From NCBI RefSeq assembly GCF_030674635.1, contig NZ_CP089978.1:620001-684000 (forward strand): 64,000 nucleotides of DNA, in the 5' to 3' direction. The notes beneath the pieces are model-generated. The model had not been told where the DNA came from and did not search any database. It worked only from the letters and a program-made list of their open reading frames with translations. The position numbers were made by a program, and so were the translations under genes. Origin of the DNA: Moraxella sp. ZY210820 (GTDB lineage: Bacteria > Pseudomonadota > Gammaproteobacteria > Pseudomonadales > Moraxellaceae). Below are positions 23,729 through 31,614 of the stretch, in pieces (position 1 is the stretch's first letter; each line of letters starts with the position of its first letter).

Positions 23729-24205
23729 TTAGTATCCACCATTTTTGGCTAAGTCTCTAATATAGGCACGGATAGCGGTTTGATTTTGCAAACATTCATA
23801 GGTTTTAAGGTTCATCAAATCAATAATTCTATCAGAGCGAAAAGTGCGTTCAGCTTGAGCAGATTCACAAAAGGCATCAATATACCAATGTTTACCATCT
23901 TTATAAATCCGTTTAATTTGAATAGTGCGATAACTTTCATCACCATCATAATCTTTATAAGTAATAGTAAGTCTAGTTTTTAAATCATTCCCTTTGTTTT
24001 TGAATACACGAATAGGCTCACTTGGTTTCTCTTTTTTTGGTTCACTTTTAAATGGGTGATTTTTAAAAGTATCTTTTAATTCTTGAAAACTTTTATCCAA
24101 CTCTTGCTTATTTTTCTCTTGGTTTTCTTTGCTAAATTTACCAGTAGCAAAGCAATAAATAACCCAAACTACCAAAGCTAATGCAAATAATTCAAACATC
24201 ATCAA
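23729..24205 (-). CDS. Membrane-anchored WYL-domain protein
   Basis: 158 residues. Residues 4-20 are a membrane segment ('FELFALALVVWVIYCFATG'), followed by a charged, coiled-coil-like linker rich in Lys/Glu (about 25-70). The C-terminal part 'RLTITYKDYDGDESYRTIQIKRI', 'HWYIDAFCESAQAERTFRSDRI' is a WYL domain, a ligand-binding fold common in defence regulators. No helix-turn-helix is present, so it is not a normal WYL transcription factor. Together with the next gene it forms an accessory pair in the prophage. Function unknown. Confidence 0.65.
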   Translation of the reverse strand: MMMFELFALALVVWVIYCFATGKFSKENQEKNKQELDKSFQELKDTFKNHPFKSEPKKEKPSEPIRVFKNKGNDLKTRLTITYKDYDGDESYRTIQIKRIYKDGKHWYIDAFCESAQAERTFRSDRIIDLMNLKTYECLQNQTAIRAYIRDLAKNGGY

Positions 24206-24265
24206 TCCTAATTTTAAAAGTTATTTAATGCTTAACTGACAATTTAAATATCAAACAATATAATT

Positions 24266-24463
24266 TTATTTACGCCCACAGATTTTTTTAGAACCGCTGA
24301 TAGAACCATCATTACACATAAATTTGCCATCAACAGTACACATTTTTACACCACCTTTAGAACCTGAACAAGGTTTCTTTCCTTTGGCATAACTTACATT
24401 CGGCAAACATACTGCTAAAGCCACCAACAATAAACCAACTTTTTTCATCTTTCCACGCTCCAA
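24266..24463 (-). CDS. Small secreted Cys-rich protein
   Basis: 65 residues, or 60 from the second Met. Signal peptide 'MKKVGLLLVALAVCLPNVSYA' ending in SYA. The mature part is about 39 residues with six Cys (CSGSKGG, MCTVDG, FMCNDGS, KICGRK), basic and Gly/Ser-rich; it looks disulfide-bonded. RBS: 'ggagcgtgga'-type upstream. An inverted repeat TGATAGCA-N10-TGCTATCA lies 37 bp before the start, so it may be repressed by the phage repressor or expressed from the lysogen. No family recognised. Confidence 0.6.
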   Translation of the reverse strand: MERGKMKKVGLLLVALAVCLPNVSYAKGKKPCSGSKGGVKMCTVDGKFMCNDGSISGSKKICGRK

Positions 24464-24499
24464 ACTTCAACCAAAATACATTAGTAAATGTATATAAAT

Positions 24500-24525
24500 T
24501 GATAGCAATCATATCAATGCTATCA
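24500..24525. promoter_or_regulatory. Candidate repressor operator TGATAGCA-N10-TGCTATCA
   Basis: 8-bp arms (24500-24507 and 24518-24525) in the control region between the leftward Cys-rich gene and the rightward early operon. The same half-site TGATAGCA occurs at 26761-26768 beside the repressor gene and at 31880-31887. Confidence 0.5.
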
Positions 24526-24580
24526 TCAAACATCAATCCCTAATCCTGCCCTATCGCTCAAATAAACAACAAACAAACTC

Positions 24581-24631
24581 AAAAATAACGCAAAATACCC
24601 AAAAATAACGCAAAATACCCAAAAATAACGC
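24581..24631 (+). repeat. 20-bp direct repeats
   Basis: AAAAATAACG-CAAAATACCC is repeated exactly twice, plus a third AAAAATAACGC, giving 2.5 tandem units of 20 bp (two helical turns). Near the start of the early region; could be origin iterons or a regulator array. Too few units and no spacers for CRISPR. Confidence 0.75.
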
Positions 24632-24650
24632 TTGACACTCAACAGTAAGG

Positions 24651-24930
24651 CAGACATAATAGGTGTCGATAGGTGTCGTAACCTTGAACAAACTAGCGGA
24701 TTTCCGCACCCGACAGCATAGCGGTTTTTTTATGCCTGTACATTTTGTATGTGTAATTTTTAGGCATAAAAGTTTCATTGTGCAATAGCCCTTATTGTAT
24801 AATGCTCCATGCCGACAGGGCGGAGAATACAAGACCCATTTATGGGGAATAATCCCACCGTTCTAGTTTGCGGTTACGAACCTGTTGGCACTCTAATTAT
24901 TTAGAGTAAAGTTATCGTAAAATTAAGCTA
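24651..24930 (+). ncRNA. Conserved-looking structured leader of the early operon (candidate antisense/leader RNA)
   Basis: From 24660 ('aggtgtcgataggtgtcg', GCGGATTTCCGC hairpin, 'cacccgacagcatagcgg') to the short ORF at 24941. I remember very similar 'cacccgacagcacagcggttttttta' sequences in front of early genes in Neisseria and Moraxellaceae prophages. The region is GC-richer than its surroundings and has several short hairpins, like C4-type antisense leaders of P1/P22-type phages, but the assignment is inference. The reverse-strand ORF across it is not credible. Confidence 0.4.
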
Positions 24931-24940
24931 GGAGACAGCA

Positions 24941-25144
24941 ATGTCTAAATCCCATCAAGCGGTGGAGTTTTTAACCCCACGTCAATTTAAGCGTTACCAG
25001 TTGCGTAAACGCATTCGCCATCAAATCCAACACATTTATGCTATATTAAGTAGCCACACAGCTCAAGAGTTTTACTGTGCGGTGGTGTTTGTTATGGCTA
25101 TGCTTGCCTTACTTTATTTCCCAAATGTTGTTGTAGTGGAGTAA
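24941..25144 (+). CDS. Small membrane protein, early operon
   Basis: 67 residues with a basic N-terminal half ('FKRYQLRKRIRHQIQHI') and one C-terminal membrane segment ('FYCAVVFVMAMLALLYFPNVVVV'). RBS 'aggaga' 8 bp upstream. First gene of a tight run of five small genes (24941-26218). Unknown function. Confidence 0.65.
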   Translation: MSKSHQAVEFLTPRQFKRYQLRKRIRHQIQHIYAILSSHTAQEFYCAVVFVMAMLALLYFPNVVVVE

Positions 25145-25149
25145 AGTGC

Positions 25150-25500
25150 ATGATTAGCTTATCTCCAATCAAACCGCAAAACTCACAAGTGGAGCAATGG
25201 CTGGCTCAAGGTAATCAAATCACTGTATTGGCAAGCCCATCTACTCATCATGTCGTGAGTAAAAAAGTCGTTAAGCCATCGCAACAGCCCAAAAATAAAC
25301 CTGCAGCATTAGTCTTAGACGGTGTCGATGATAATATCGTAGAAAAAATCCAACACTATTTATCACTATGTAAAAAACAAGATCGTGATTATGATTTTGG
25401 TATGTATATCGGTTTTTTACACGGTTTAGAGTATTCAGGGTTAATTGGCTACAAACATTTAGACATTGCCATGCAATGGTATTTGCAGGGGGTAAAATAA
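25150..25500 (+). CDS. Hypothetical phage early protein
   Basis: 116 residues, no recognised domain. The C-terminal half (about 55-116: 'VEKIQHYLSLCKKQDRDYDFGMYIGFLHGLEYSGLIGYKHLDIAMQWY') is helical; the N-terminal part is rich in Gln, Lys and Pro. Starts 5 bp after the previous gene and its TAATG stop overlaps the next start, so it belongs to the same operon. Confidence 0.65.
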   Translation: MISLSPIKPQNSQVEQWLAQGNQITVLASPSTHHVVSKKVVKPSQQPKNKPAALVLDGVDDNIVEKIQHYLSLCKKQDRDYDFGMYIGFLHGLEYSGLIGYKHLDIAMQWYLQGVK

Positions 25501-25664
25501 TGCTCTATATTTTTACCGAGCTAGGACAAGAAAAACGTTGCAGTGCGTGCGGTGAATATTATCCATTGGATAATGAATTTTTTTATCGCAAAGGCATTAA
25601 AAACGGTCAAGTTAAATATACTGCACAATGCAAAGCGTGCCATGTACAAAATTATGGAGCGTAA
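25500..25664 (+). CDS. Small zinc-finger protein
   Basis: 54 residues from ATG 25500 within the previous stop. 'EKRCSACGEYYPLDNEFFYRKG' and 'TAQCKACHVQNYG' give CxxC...CxxC, a zinc ribbon like those next to phage HNH genes (the 'CxxCkxxkplseFyk' family). Probably nucleic-acid binding. Confidence 0.7.
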   Translation: MLYIFTELGQEKRCSACGEYYPLDNEFFYRKGIKNGQVKYTAQCKACHVQNYGA

Positions 25665-25665
25665 A

Positions 25666-26001
25666 ATGAAAACTGAACTTGAAAAAGCGATTTTCCGAAA
25701 ACGTTGCCCATATCATCAGAAACGTCGTTTATTTATCAATAGTCGTAAGTTATTTAAATTATTAAGTTTAAATTTATCTTATGATGAATTTGCCAGTATG
25801 ATTTATTTCTCAAACTTGCGTACAAATGTTGATTATCACTATAGCCCGACACATGGTTGTTATAATTTGAGTATCTCGGCTGTACAAGCGATTTTAGTCA
25901 TCGTGGGTACACAAAAAGCATGGCAACTCTTTAACGAATTAAGCGACATCATTCAAAATGGCTTTTCCATAATTTTTAAAGAGGAAAAATCTCATGAATG
26001 A
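25666..26001 (+). CDS. Hypothetical phage early protein
   Basis: 111 residues from ATG 25666, chosen for the 'ggagc' RBS. Basic N-terminus ('FRKRCPYHQKRRLF'), then a possible DNA-binding helical segment ('SRKLFKLLSLNLSYDEFASMIYF'). No family recognised. Overlaps the next gene by 8 bp. Confidence 0.6.
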   Translation: MKTELEKAIFRKRCPYHQKRRLFINSRKLFKLLSLNLSYDEFASMIYFSNLRTNVDYHYSPTHGCYNLSISAVQAILVIVGTQKAWQLFNELSDIIQNGFSIIFKEEKSHE

Positions 26002-26218
26002 TGAAAGTTACAAATACATTCGTCAAGCTCGTAGCTTGATTAGTGTACTGATGCACAGCCTACCAAGTGCAGAACCTTATGTACAGTTACCCAGCGATGA
26101 GTTAATGGAAGTGTTACAACAACTGATTGAAAAAATTGATTTAGCTGTTGAACATGGTTTAGATGATGAAACCTTAGAAGCCCTACAAAAGATGGATGAA
26201 GAGGTATCATTTAGCTAA
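25994..26218 (+). CDS. Hypothetical acidic early protein
   Basis: 74 residues, acidic and helical ('LPSDELMEVLQQLIEKIDLAVEHGLDDETLEALQKMDEE'). No family recognised. Last gene of the first early operon; a bidirectional terminator follows. Confidence 0.6.
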   Translation: MNDESYKYIRQARSLISVLMHSLPSAEPYVQLPSDELMEVLQQLIEKIDLAVEHGLDDETLEALQKMDEEVSFS

Positions 26219-26230
26219 TCATTGATTAAA

Positions 26231-26267
26231 AAATAAAACCACTATTTTCGGAATGGTGGTTTTATTT
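26231..26267. terminator. Bidirectional terminator
   Basis: AAATAAAACCACTATT-ttcgg-AATGGTGGTTTTATTT: long stem with A/T runs on both sides, between the first early operon and the convergent repressor gene. Confidence 0.8.
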
Positions 26268-26336
26268 ACTATTAATATTGAAATTTTAAATAGAATTTGG
26301 CATAATAGTAACTCTCCATGAGGCGTCCTATTCACC

Positions 26337-26684
26337 CTACTCCACACCAGTAGGGTCTTTTTTATTCATCTTTAAAACCAATTCAGCCATTTCTAAAAAA
26401 TACTGTTTAGCTTGACTATCTAATTGATTATAAATAGTAAATACCTGTAAAAAATCATCGCTCACCATCATTGGTGAATGAATTTGTCGCACGCCAAACA
26501 GCAAATATAAAATATCAAAACCATTGTTATGCAAACCAATCATCACATTTGTATCAAAGGGAACGGCATATTTTTCATAACGATTCCACGATGCTTCACC
26601 AATTCCAATAGCTTGAGCGATCTGTTTTTGCGTAAAACCTAAGCGTTTACGTTCACTTTTTAAACGTTCAGCAATTTCATTCAT
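26337..26684 (-). CDS. XRE-family phage repressor (CI-like)
   Basis: 115 residues. Helix-turn-helix at residues 4-55 ('IAERLKSERKRLGFTQKQIAQAIGIGEASWNRYEKYAVPFDTNVM'). The C-terminal 60 residues are helical and short, without a LexA-like protease, so it resembles P2 C rather than lambda CI in not being RecA-cleavable. Divergent from the operon starting at 26789 across an operator region with TATCATT/AATGATA repeats. Likely keeps the prophage silent. Confidence 0.8.
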   Translation of the reverse strand: MNEIAERLKSERKRLGFTQKQIAQAIGIGEASWNRYEKYAVPFDTNVMIGLHNNGFDILYLLFGVRQIHSPMMVSDDFLQVFTIYNQLDSQAKQYFLEMAELVLKMNKKDPTGVE

Positions 26685-26716
26685 TATAAACTCCTTTAAA
26701 GGATTAAAATACTATT

Positions 26717-26742
26717 GAAAAATCCGAAAACGGTGTTATCAT
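26717..26742 (+). promoter_or_regulatory. Candidate early promoter
   Basis: TTGAAA (about 26715) and TATCAT (26737) separated by 16 bp, reading toward the operon at 26789. The -10 lies in the operator repeat, as expected for a repressed early promoter. Confidence 0.45.
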
Positions 26743-26768
26743 TAACAACAATGATATAAATGATAGCA
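26737..26768. promoter_or_regulatory. Candidate repressor operators
   Basis: TATCATT (26737-26743), N6, AATGATA (26750-26756), then another AATGATA (26759-26765) continuing to TGATAGCA. Three half-sites in the divergent region between repressor and early operon. Confidence 0.55.
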
Positions 26769-26788
26769 CAGCCCCATAGGTGATGAAT

Positions 26789-26977
26789 ATGACCCAAGAA
26801 ATCAAACAGGTAGTTTTTCGTACCACTGAACAGAAAAAATATCAACTTCGTGTGTTGGCAGCCCAACATAATATGTCTATCAATGAATACTTAAATTGGT
26901 TGATTGACCGAGAAAACTCATCAATACCTACATCATACCTTAGCAATACTGCTGAATTGACCCAAAACGCACACTAA
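26789..26977 (+). CDS. Arc/CopG-like ribbon-helix-helix protein
   Basis: 62 residues from ATG 26789 ('aggtg' RBS 6 bp upstream; earlier in-frame starts exist). 'VVFRTTEQKKYQLRVLAAQHNMSINEYLNWLIDREN' is a ribbon-helix-helix pattern. Its position opposite the repressor gene suggests the Cro/Cox role, i.e. a second switch regulator. Confidence 0.65.
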   Translation: MTQEIKQVVFRTTEQKKYQLRVLAAQHNMSINEYLNWLIDRENSSIPTSYLSNTAELTQNAH

Positions 26978-26991
26978 ATAGGCAATTAATT

Positions 26992-27384
26992 ATGAGCAAA
27001 TCCATCGGTGTATATTGTCCCCATTGTGGTACTCGCATGACGGTCAATGGTCGCAAACGCCCAAGTCCAGTCTTACATCAACTCAATGCAGTCTGTAAAA
27101 ATCCAAAATGTTCAGCCACTTTTAGTGCCAACGTTGAGATAGTCAATGCCATTCAACCGAGCCTAAATCCCAATCCTAATGTACAAGGTTCATTACGCTC
27201 ACTCAATGTATGGTTTAAGCAACTCGACATCATCTTACAAGGTGCAAAAAACAACCCAAATGAGCAGACCATTTCCCACGCACAAGGTTTTATCCAAGCC
27301 TTGTATTTTTGCAATATGATTGACTTAGCAGAGGCTCAACAGTACACACGCCAAATCGCAACCGAGACAGGGATAGCACCATGA
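26992..27384 (+). CDS. Ogr/Delta-like zinc-finger late activator
   Basis: 130 residues. 'VYCPHCGTRM' ... 'VCKNPKCSATFSA' matches the CxxC-N22-CxxxxC zinc finger and 'NxxCSATF' motif of P2 Ogr and P4 Delta, which activate late promoters from sites near -55. P2 Ogr is about 72 residues; here a helical C-terminal extension of about 75 residues is added ('SHAQGFIQALYFCNMIDLAEAQQYTRQ'). Its likely targets are the ATCCGCTTA repeats before O and V. It is in the early operon, overlapping the primase gene by 4 bp, and not next to gene D as in P2. Confidence 0.8.
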   Translation: MSKSIGVYCPHCGTRMTVNGRKRPSPVLHQLNAVCKNPKCSATFSANVEIVNAIQPSLNPNPNVQGSLRSLNVWFKQLDIILQGAKNNPNEQTISHAQGFIQALYFCNMIDLAEAQQYTRQIATETGIAP

Positions 27385-30038
27385 ACATTAAACAAAAAAT
27401 TGATGACCGCCTAAATCAAATGTTTAATTTTAAACGTGTAGGCGAATGGTATCGTCAAGGTATCTGCCCACAGTGCGGTAAAAAAGAATTGTTTACACAT
27501 GCGGAAAATCCACGCATTGTAAAATGTGGTCGCTTAAATAAATGCGGATACGAAGAACACGTTAAAGACATTTGCCAAGATTTATTTAAGGACTGGTCAA
27601 AAGAATTTCCACGCACCAAAGAAAGTCCAACCGCCACCGCAGATGCTTACTTAAGCCATGCTCGTGGTTTTGATGTGATTGCCTTGCGTGGATTATATAG
27701 CCAAGAATTATTCCGCAACGACTTAAAATTTCCTGACCAAGTCTCGGCAACCGTACGTTTTGCCATCGACAGCGAAACTTATTGGGAGCGGATTATTGAC
27801 CGACCAGAACGTTTTGGACGACAAAAAGCCAATATCGTGGGTAAAATTAGCGGTAAATATTGGACAATGCACAAGGCTGAGCAAATTAAAACAGCTGATG
27901 AAATATGGATTGTAGAAGGGATTTTTGATGCCATCGCCTTAAACATGGCACTTAAAAATATGGGGATTATCGCTGTATCGTGTATATCTAGCCAAAATTA
28001 TCCAAGCGATTTATTAGCACAAATAGACAAAAAACAACAGATTGTATGGGCATTTGATAATGATCCAGCAGGCAAAAAAGCCATTCTAAAATTCCATCAA
28101 CGTGCGATTGAAGAAGGTTTTAAATCATCAGCAGTGTTGCCCAATGCAAGCAACGACTGGAATGATTTATTTGAACGTGATTTATTAACCGATGATGACC
28201 TAAAAAAATATCGTCATTATGGGGCATTACATATCGCTGAAAATGCCAATGACACGGCATTATTGATTTTTAATTATTACCAACGCCAACTTAAACAATT
28301 TCATTTTACCCATCAATATAAAACTTATTGGTTCAAGCTCGATGCCAAAGAGTATGAAGATAATTTAGAAACACAACTACAAATTTGTGATAGCACCGCA
28401 GAAGCGGAAAAACAAGCCCTACAGCAAACCGCCAAAATCGAACAAATTTGTAATGCCACACTCAAAGCATTATATTTCCAACGTGATGTTTTGACTGACA
28501 CAGCTCATTACTTTTTTCAGATTCATAGCGAGCAAGGCACGGTACAAGAAACATTTTCGCCAGAACAACTTACATCTAAAAATAACTTTACCAACCGCCT
28601 ACTCTCCGTATCTGCAGGGGCATGGTGGACAGGCTCAGAAAAGCAATTACAAACCATCGCCCAACGTGAAACCGAACATCTCAAAGAAGTCAAAACCATC
28701 GACTACATGGGTTACAGCAAAGAGCATGGCACTTATGTTTTTGCCTGTCATGCGGTACATCAAGGGCGAATTATCGATATTAACGAGCATGATTATTATC
28801 GTGCAGGAAAAACAGATTTAAAAACCCTTGCCAAAAGCCCAACCATCACACTCACACATGAAACGTTTAAAGGCGACTGGTGGCAAGATTTTTACACTAT
28901 CAATGGCGAAAAAGGCTTAATTTTATTGGCATGGTGGACAGGCTCATATTTTGCTGAACAAATCCGTGCCAAACACTCAAGTTTCCCATTTATGGAATTT
29001 GTCGGTCAAGCGGGTGCAGGTAAATCATCATTGATTGAGTTTTTGTGGAAACTATCAGGACGAAACGACCGTAAAGAAGGGATTAACCCTAATTCATCAT
29101 CAATGGTAGCGGTACACCGTACAATGGCTCAATTATCAAATTTGCCTGTAGTATTTATTGAAGGCGACCGCAAAACCGAAAAAGCCAAGCAAAAATTTGA
29201 CTGGGACGAACTCAAAGATGCCTTTAACGGTCAAAATATCCGCAGTCGTGGCGTTAAGACTACAGGAAACGAAACTTATGAACCGCCATTTAGGGGTGCA
29301 ATTATGATTAGCCAAAATGACCCAATTCAGGCGAGCGAGGCAATATTAAGCCGTACGCTACATATTTTTGTCGATACAAAGGGGCATAATTATAAAAATA
29401 AACTGATTGCCAATCGTTTATACAGTATTGAGCCTGATATTGCTTGTCAATATATCAGTCATTGCCTTAAAAACGAGAATAAAATCCTTGAAACATTTTG
29501 GCAAAAAACTGCAGAAATCGAAAAAGAATATCATGATATGGGCATTACTCATACTCGTATTGCATTATGCCATGCTCAAATATCAGCAATGATTGATGCA
29601 ATTGCTGAACACGTTTTAAAAGATATTATCGACCTGGAAGAAATTTGCGATGCAAAAAAATTATTGGAACAAATGGCTCAAAAACGTATCCATGATTTAT
29701 CTGCCGACCATATTTTTGTACAGCAATTTTTTGAAGTGTTTGAATATCTTGAAGCAAATTCAGCTCCTGCATTTAAACTTAATCATTATTCAGAAGAAAT
29801 TCCGTATATCGCTATCAATTTGAATGAAGTGTATAAACAGGCTCATCGACATTATCAAGCCCTGCCAGATATTAATGAAATGCGAGATTTATTACGCAGT
29901 AGCCGACATTATAAATTTATTGAAATGAATAAACAGGTTAAAACAGCAAATTATCCAAGCGAAGAAGGCAAACAGCTTGAAACTGATGTAAGAAGTAAAC
30001 GTAACGTGAAATGTTGGATTTTCCAAAAACCACGTTAA
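27381..30038 (+). CDS. TOPRIM primase-helicase, phage replication
   Basis: 885 residues. N-terminal zinc finger 'CPQCGKKELF...CGRLNKCG' (29-56). TOPRIM domain about 165-245: 'EIWIVEGIFDAIALN' (catalytic Glu) and 'IVWAFDNDPAGKKAI' (DxD-like). C-terminal helicase: Walker A 'GQAGAGKSSLIEF' (about 540) and 'LPVVFIEGDRK' (Walker B region). The DUF927-like middle carries 'GEKGLILLAWWTGSYFAEQIRAKH'. It would prime and unwind at the phage origin, replacing P2 gpA. Same operon as the Ogr-like gene. Confidence 0.85.
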   Translation: MNIKQKIDDRLNQMFNFKRVGEWYRQGICPQCGKKELFTHAENPRIVKCGRLNKCGYEEHVKDICQDLFKDWSKEFPRTKESPTATADAYLSHARGFDVIALRGLYSQELFRNDLKFPDQVSATVRFAIDSETYWERIIDRPERFGRQKANIVGKISGKYWTMHKAEQIKTADEIWIVEGIFDAIALNMALKNMGIIAVSCISSQNYPSDLLAQIDKKQQIVWAFDNDPAGKKAILKFHQRAIEEGFKSSAVLPNASNDWNDLFERDLLTDDDLKKYRHYGALHIAENANDTALLIFNYYQRQLKQFHFTHQYKTYWFKLDAKEYEDNLETQLQICDSTAEAEKQALQQTAKIEQICNATLKALYFQRDVLTDTAHYFFQIHSEQGTVQETFSPEQLTSKNNFTNRLLSVSAGAWWTGSEKQLQTIAQRETEHLKEVKTIDYMGYSKEHGTYVFACHAVHQGRIIDINEHDYYRAGKTDLKTLAKSPTITLTHETFKGDWWQDFYTINGEKGLILLAWWTGSYFAEQIRAKHSSFPFMEFVGQAGAGKSSLIEFLWKLSGRNDRKEGINPNSSSMVAVHRTMAQLSNLPVVFIEGDRKTEKAKQKFDWDELKDAFNGQNIRSRGVKTTGNETYEPPFRGAIMISQNDPIQASEAILSRTLHIFVDTKGHNYKNKLIANRLYSIEPDIACQYISHCLKNENKILETFWQKTAEIEKEYHDMGITHTRIALCHAQISAMIDAIAEHVLKDIIDLEEICDAKKLLEQMAQKRIHDLSADHIFVQQFFEVFEYLEANSAPAFKLNHYSEEIPYIAINLNEVYKQAHRHYQALPDINEMRDLLRSSRHYKFIEMNKQVKTANYPSEEGKQLETDVRSKRNVKCWIFQKPR

Positions 30039-30050
30039 TAGGTGAACAGA

Positions 30051-30326
30051 ATGAGTAATCTTGAAAACATTATGACTGAAATGCTCAATGTACTGAAACA
30101 AAAACAGTTACCAATTGAGTTACAGCTGTGGGACGAACACGATATAGCGAATTACTTTAAATACTCGTTAGATTACACGAAACGCCATATTATTTCGCAC
30201 CCTGATTTTCCACCATCTCGCAGACTGCCAACATCGATACATGGCGACCGCTATGCCCATCGGTGGAAAGCGAGTGATGTCATTACTTATGCAATGGCTT
30301 TTAACAAAAGCGAAATTGAGTATTAA
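30051..30326 (+). CDS. Small putative DNA-binding protein (AlpA/excisionase-like)
   Basis: 91 residues from ATG 30051. 'LWDEHDIANYFKYSLDYTKRHIISHPDFPPSRRLP' followed by 'HRWKASDVITYAMAF' resembles the winged helix-turn-helix of AlpA/Xis-type proteins, with the usual 'P.fP.pr......rW...dV..w' pattern. Could be the excisionase for the integrase at 32617. Directly follows the primase. Confidence 0.6.
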   Translation: MSNLENIMTEMLNVLKQKQLPIELQLWDEHDIANYFKYSLDYTKRHIISHPDFPPSRRLPTSIHGDRYAHRWKASDVITYAMAFNKSEIEY

Positions 30327-30347
30327 CCCAAAACTGGAGTAAATCAG

Positions 30348-30641
30348 ATGACTAATTCTATAAAACATATTAAAGCGATGGTAGAAGTTGAAGTTGAAAT
30401 TCAACTCCCTGATGACTTAGATTTAAAAGACCCAGAGTTACTAGATAATATTAGTAATATGGGATTTCCTGTCGATAGTGAAGAAGATATTTATGCCCAT
30501 ATAGTATCTTTGCTACTAAATGGTGGCGAAGGCTATAATCATGACGTATTCGGCTGGTTATTACCTTTTTACGATAAACGAGCAGAAACTAAGTTTAAAA
30601 ATTTACAAGTTAATATAGATAATCTATCGATTGAGAACTAA
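30348..30641 (+). CDS. Hypothetical phage protein
   Basis: 97 residues, acidic. 'IKAMVEVEVEIQLPDDLDLKDPELLDNI' and 'GFPVDSEEDIYAHIVSLLLNGG' - no family recognised. RBS 'actggag' is the same unusual leader as in the next gene. Confidence 0.6.
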   Translation: MTNSIKHIKAMVEVEVEIQLPDDLDLKDPELLDNISNMGFPVDSEEDIYAHIVSLLLNGGEGYNHDVFGWLLPFYDKRAETKFKNLQVNIDNLSIEN

Positions 30642-30654
30642 ACTGGAGCAAATA

Positions 30655-31161
30655 ATGTTTTTATATAAAATTGAAAGTCCTGAAATTATGGAAAAATGTA
30701 ACCAAGTTTTCAATGACTTAGAGACATTTCATCATTACTTAGCACAAGTCGCAAAACAATTAAATGTGGGACAACCGTTATATATTGAGCAACATTTACT
30801 TTTTCCCGCAAAAACTTTTGTCGGTTTTTCTGTAACAGATAAAACAACACTTGATACAAGTAAATGGTGTATTCAGCAAAAAGTTGAAAAACATAATTGC
30901 TATGTTATTCGACCAAGAAAAACAAATAAAAAGTTTTTTAAAGAATATGAAAGTTTAGTACCTATTGATAAACAAGTATTTTCATATCAACCAATTTATG
31001 ATTTATGTTTGTCAGCAAAGGAACAAATAAATCTCAGTCGTACTGTTTTTAAAGAAAAATTCATTTTATTTGCAACAACAAAAGCTATTAAGCAGTACGA
31101 CTACGTTGAAGAAATCACACATAGTGAATTCTTAAAATTAGCGGAGAATAGTGATGACTAA
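30655..31161 (+). CDS. Hypothetical phage protein
   Basis: 168 residues from ATG 30655 ('ctggagc' RBS; an upstream in-frame start at 30631 overlaps the previous gene). No recognised domain. Mixed composition with many aromatic residues ('MFLYKIESPEIMEKCNQVFND', 'GFSVTDKTTLDTSKWCIQ'). Overlaps the next gene. Confidence 0.6.
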   Translation: MFLYKIESPEIMEKCNQVFNDLETFHHYLAQVAKQLNVGQPLYIEQHLLFPAKTFVGFSVTDKTTLDTSKWCIQQKVEKHNCYVIRPRKTNKKFFKEYESLVPIDKQVFSYQPIYDLCLSAKEQINLSRTVFKEKFILFATTKAIKQYDYVEEITHSEFLKLAENSDD

Positions 31162-31543
31162 TCTTTATCAACAATTACGCCTTTTACGAGTGCGTGTTAA
31201 TACCATTATCGACTTAAATTTGGTCTCAGATAATCTCATCCCTGAAACATTAAAAACTGCTTATGATGAGGACTCTGAAGAAATTGGTTATTTATTGGGA
31301 ATGAAAGATGAACAAATTTTTGATTTTGATATTGACGATGTAGTGCAATGGATAGAAGAAAACAACAAAGAGGGCTTTTTAGTTCTGTTTGATTTTCCGA
31401 ATGTACGTCGTATCAATGAAACTCAACGCCATATATCATGGAATATTTGTACTCAACAATGGTTTTATGCAAAAAGCTATAAAAAAGTGCTAGAAAAAGT
31501 AGTAAAATATGCCATACAACGAGAAAATGTAATGTTATATTAA
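31154..31543 (+). CDS. Hypothetical phage protein
   Basis: 129 residues from ATG 31154 ('cggag' RBS). Acidic centre ('DEDSEEIGYLLGMKDEQIFDFDIDDVVQWIEENN'). Unknown family. Last gene of the early/replication operon, followed by a strong terminator. Confidence 0.6.
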   Translation: MTNLYQQLRLLRVRVNTIIDLNLVSDNLIPETLKTAYDEDSEEIGYLLGMKDEQIFDFDIDDVVQWIEENNKEGFLVLFDFPNVRRINETQRHISWNICTQQWFYAKSYKKVLEKVVKYAIQRENVMLY

Positions 31544-31573
31544 ACATTCATTTATCTTGATTAAGACACATTA

Positions 31574-31610
31574 AAAACAACCCTATCAATTTGATAGGGT
31601 TGTTTTTTAT
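31574..31610. terminator. Bidirectional terminator
   Basis: AAAACAACCCTATCAA-at-TTGATAGGGTTGTTTTTT: perfect 15-16 bp stem with T-run, ending the early operon and the convergent gene at 31615. Confidence 0.9.
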
Positions 31611-31614
31611 TGGC

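Noticed and set aside
24581..24631. Possible CRISPR-like array
   Set aside because: Repeats of 20 bp are directly tandem without spacers, only 2.5 units; no cas genes nearby.
24551..24832. 93-codon minus-strand ORF across the early leader, rich in Cys
   Set aside because: It covers the tandem repeats and the structured leader, has no RBS, odd composition and no recognisable features.
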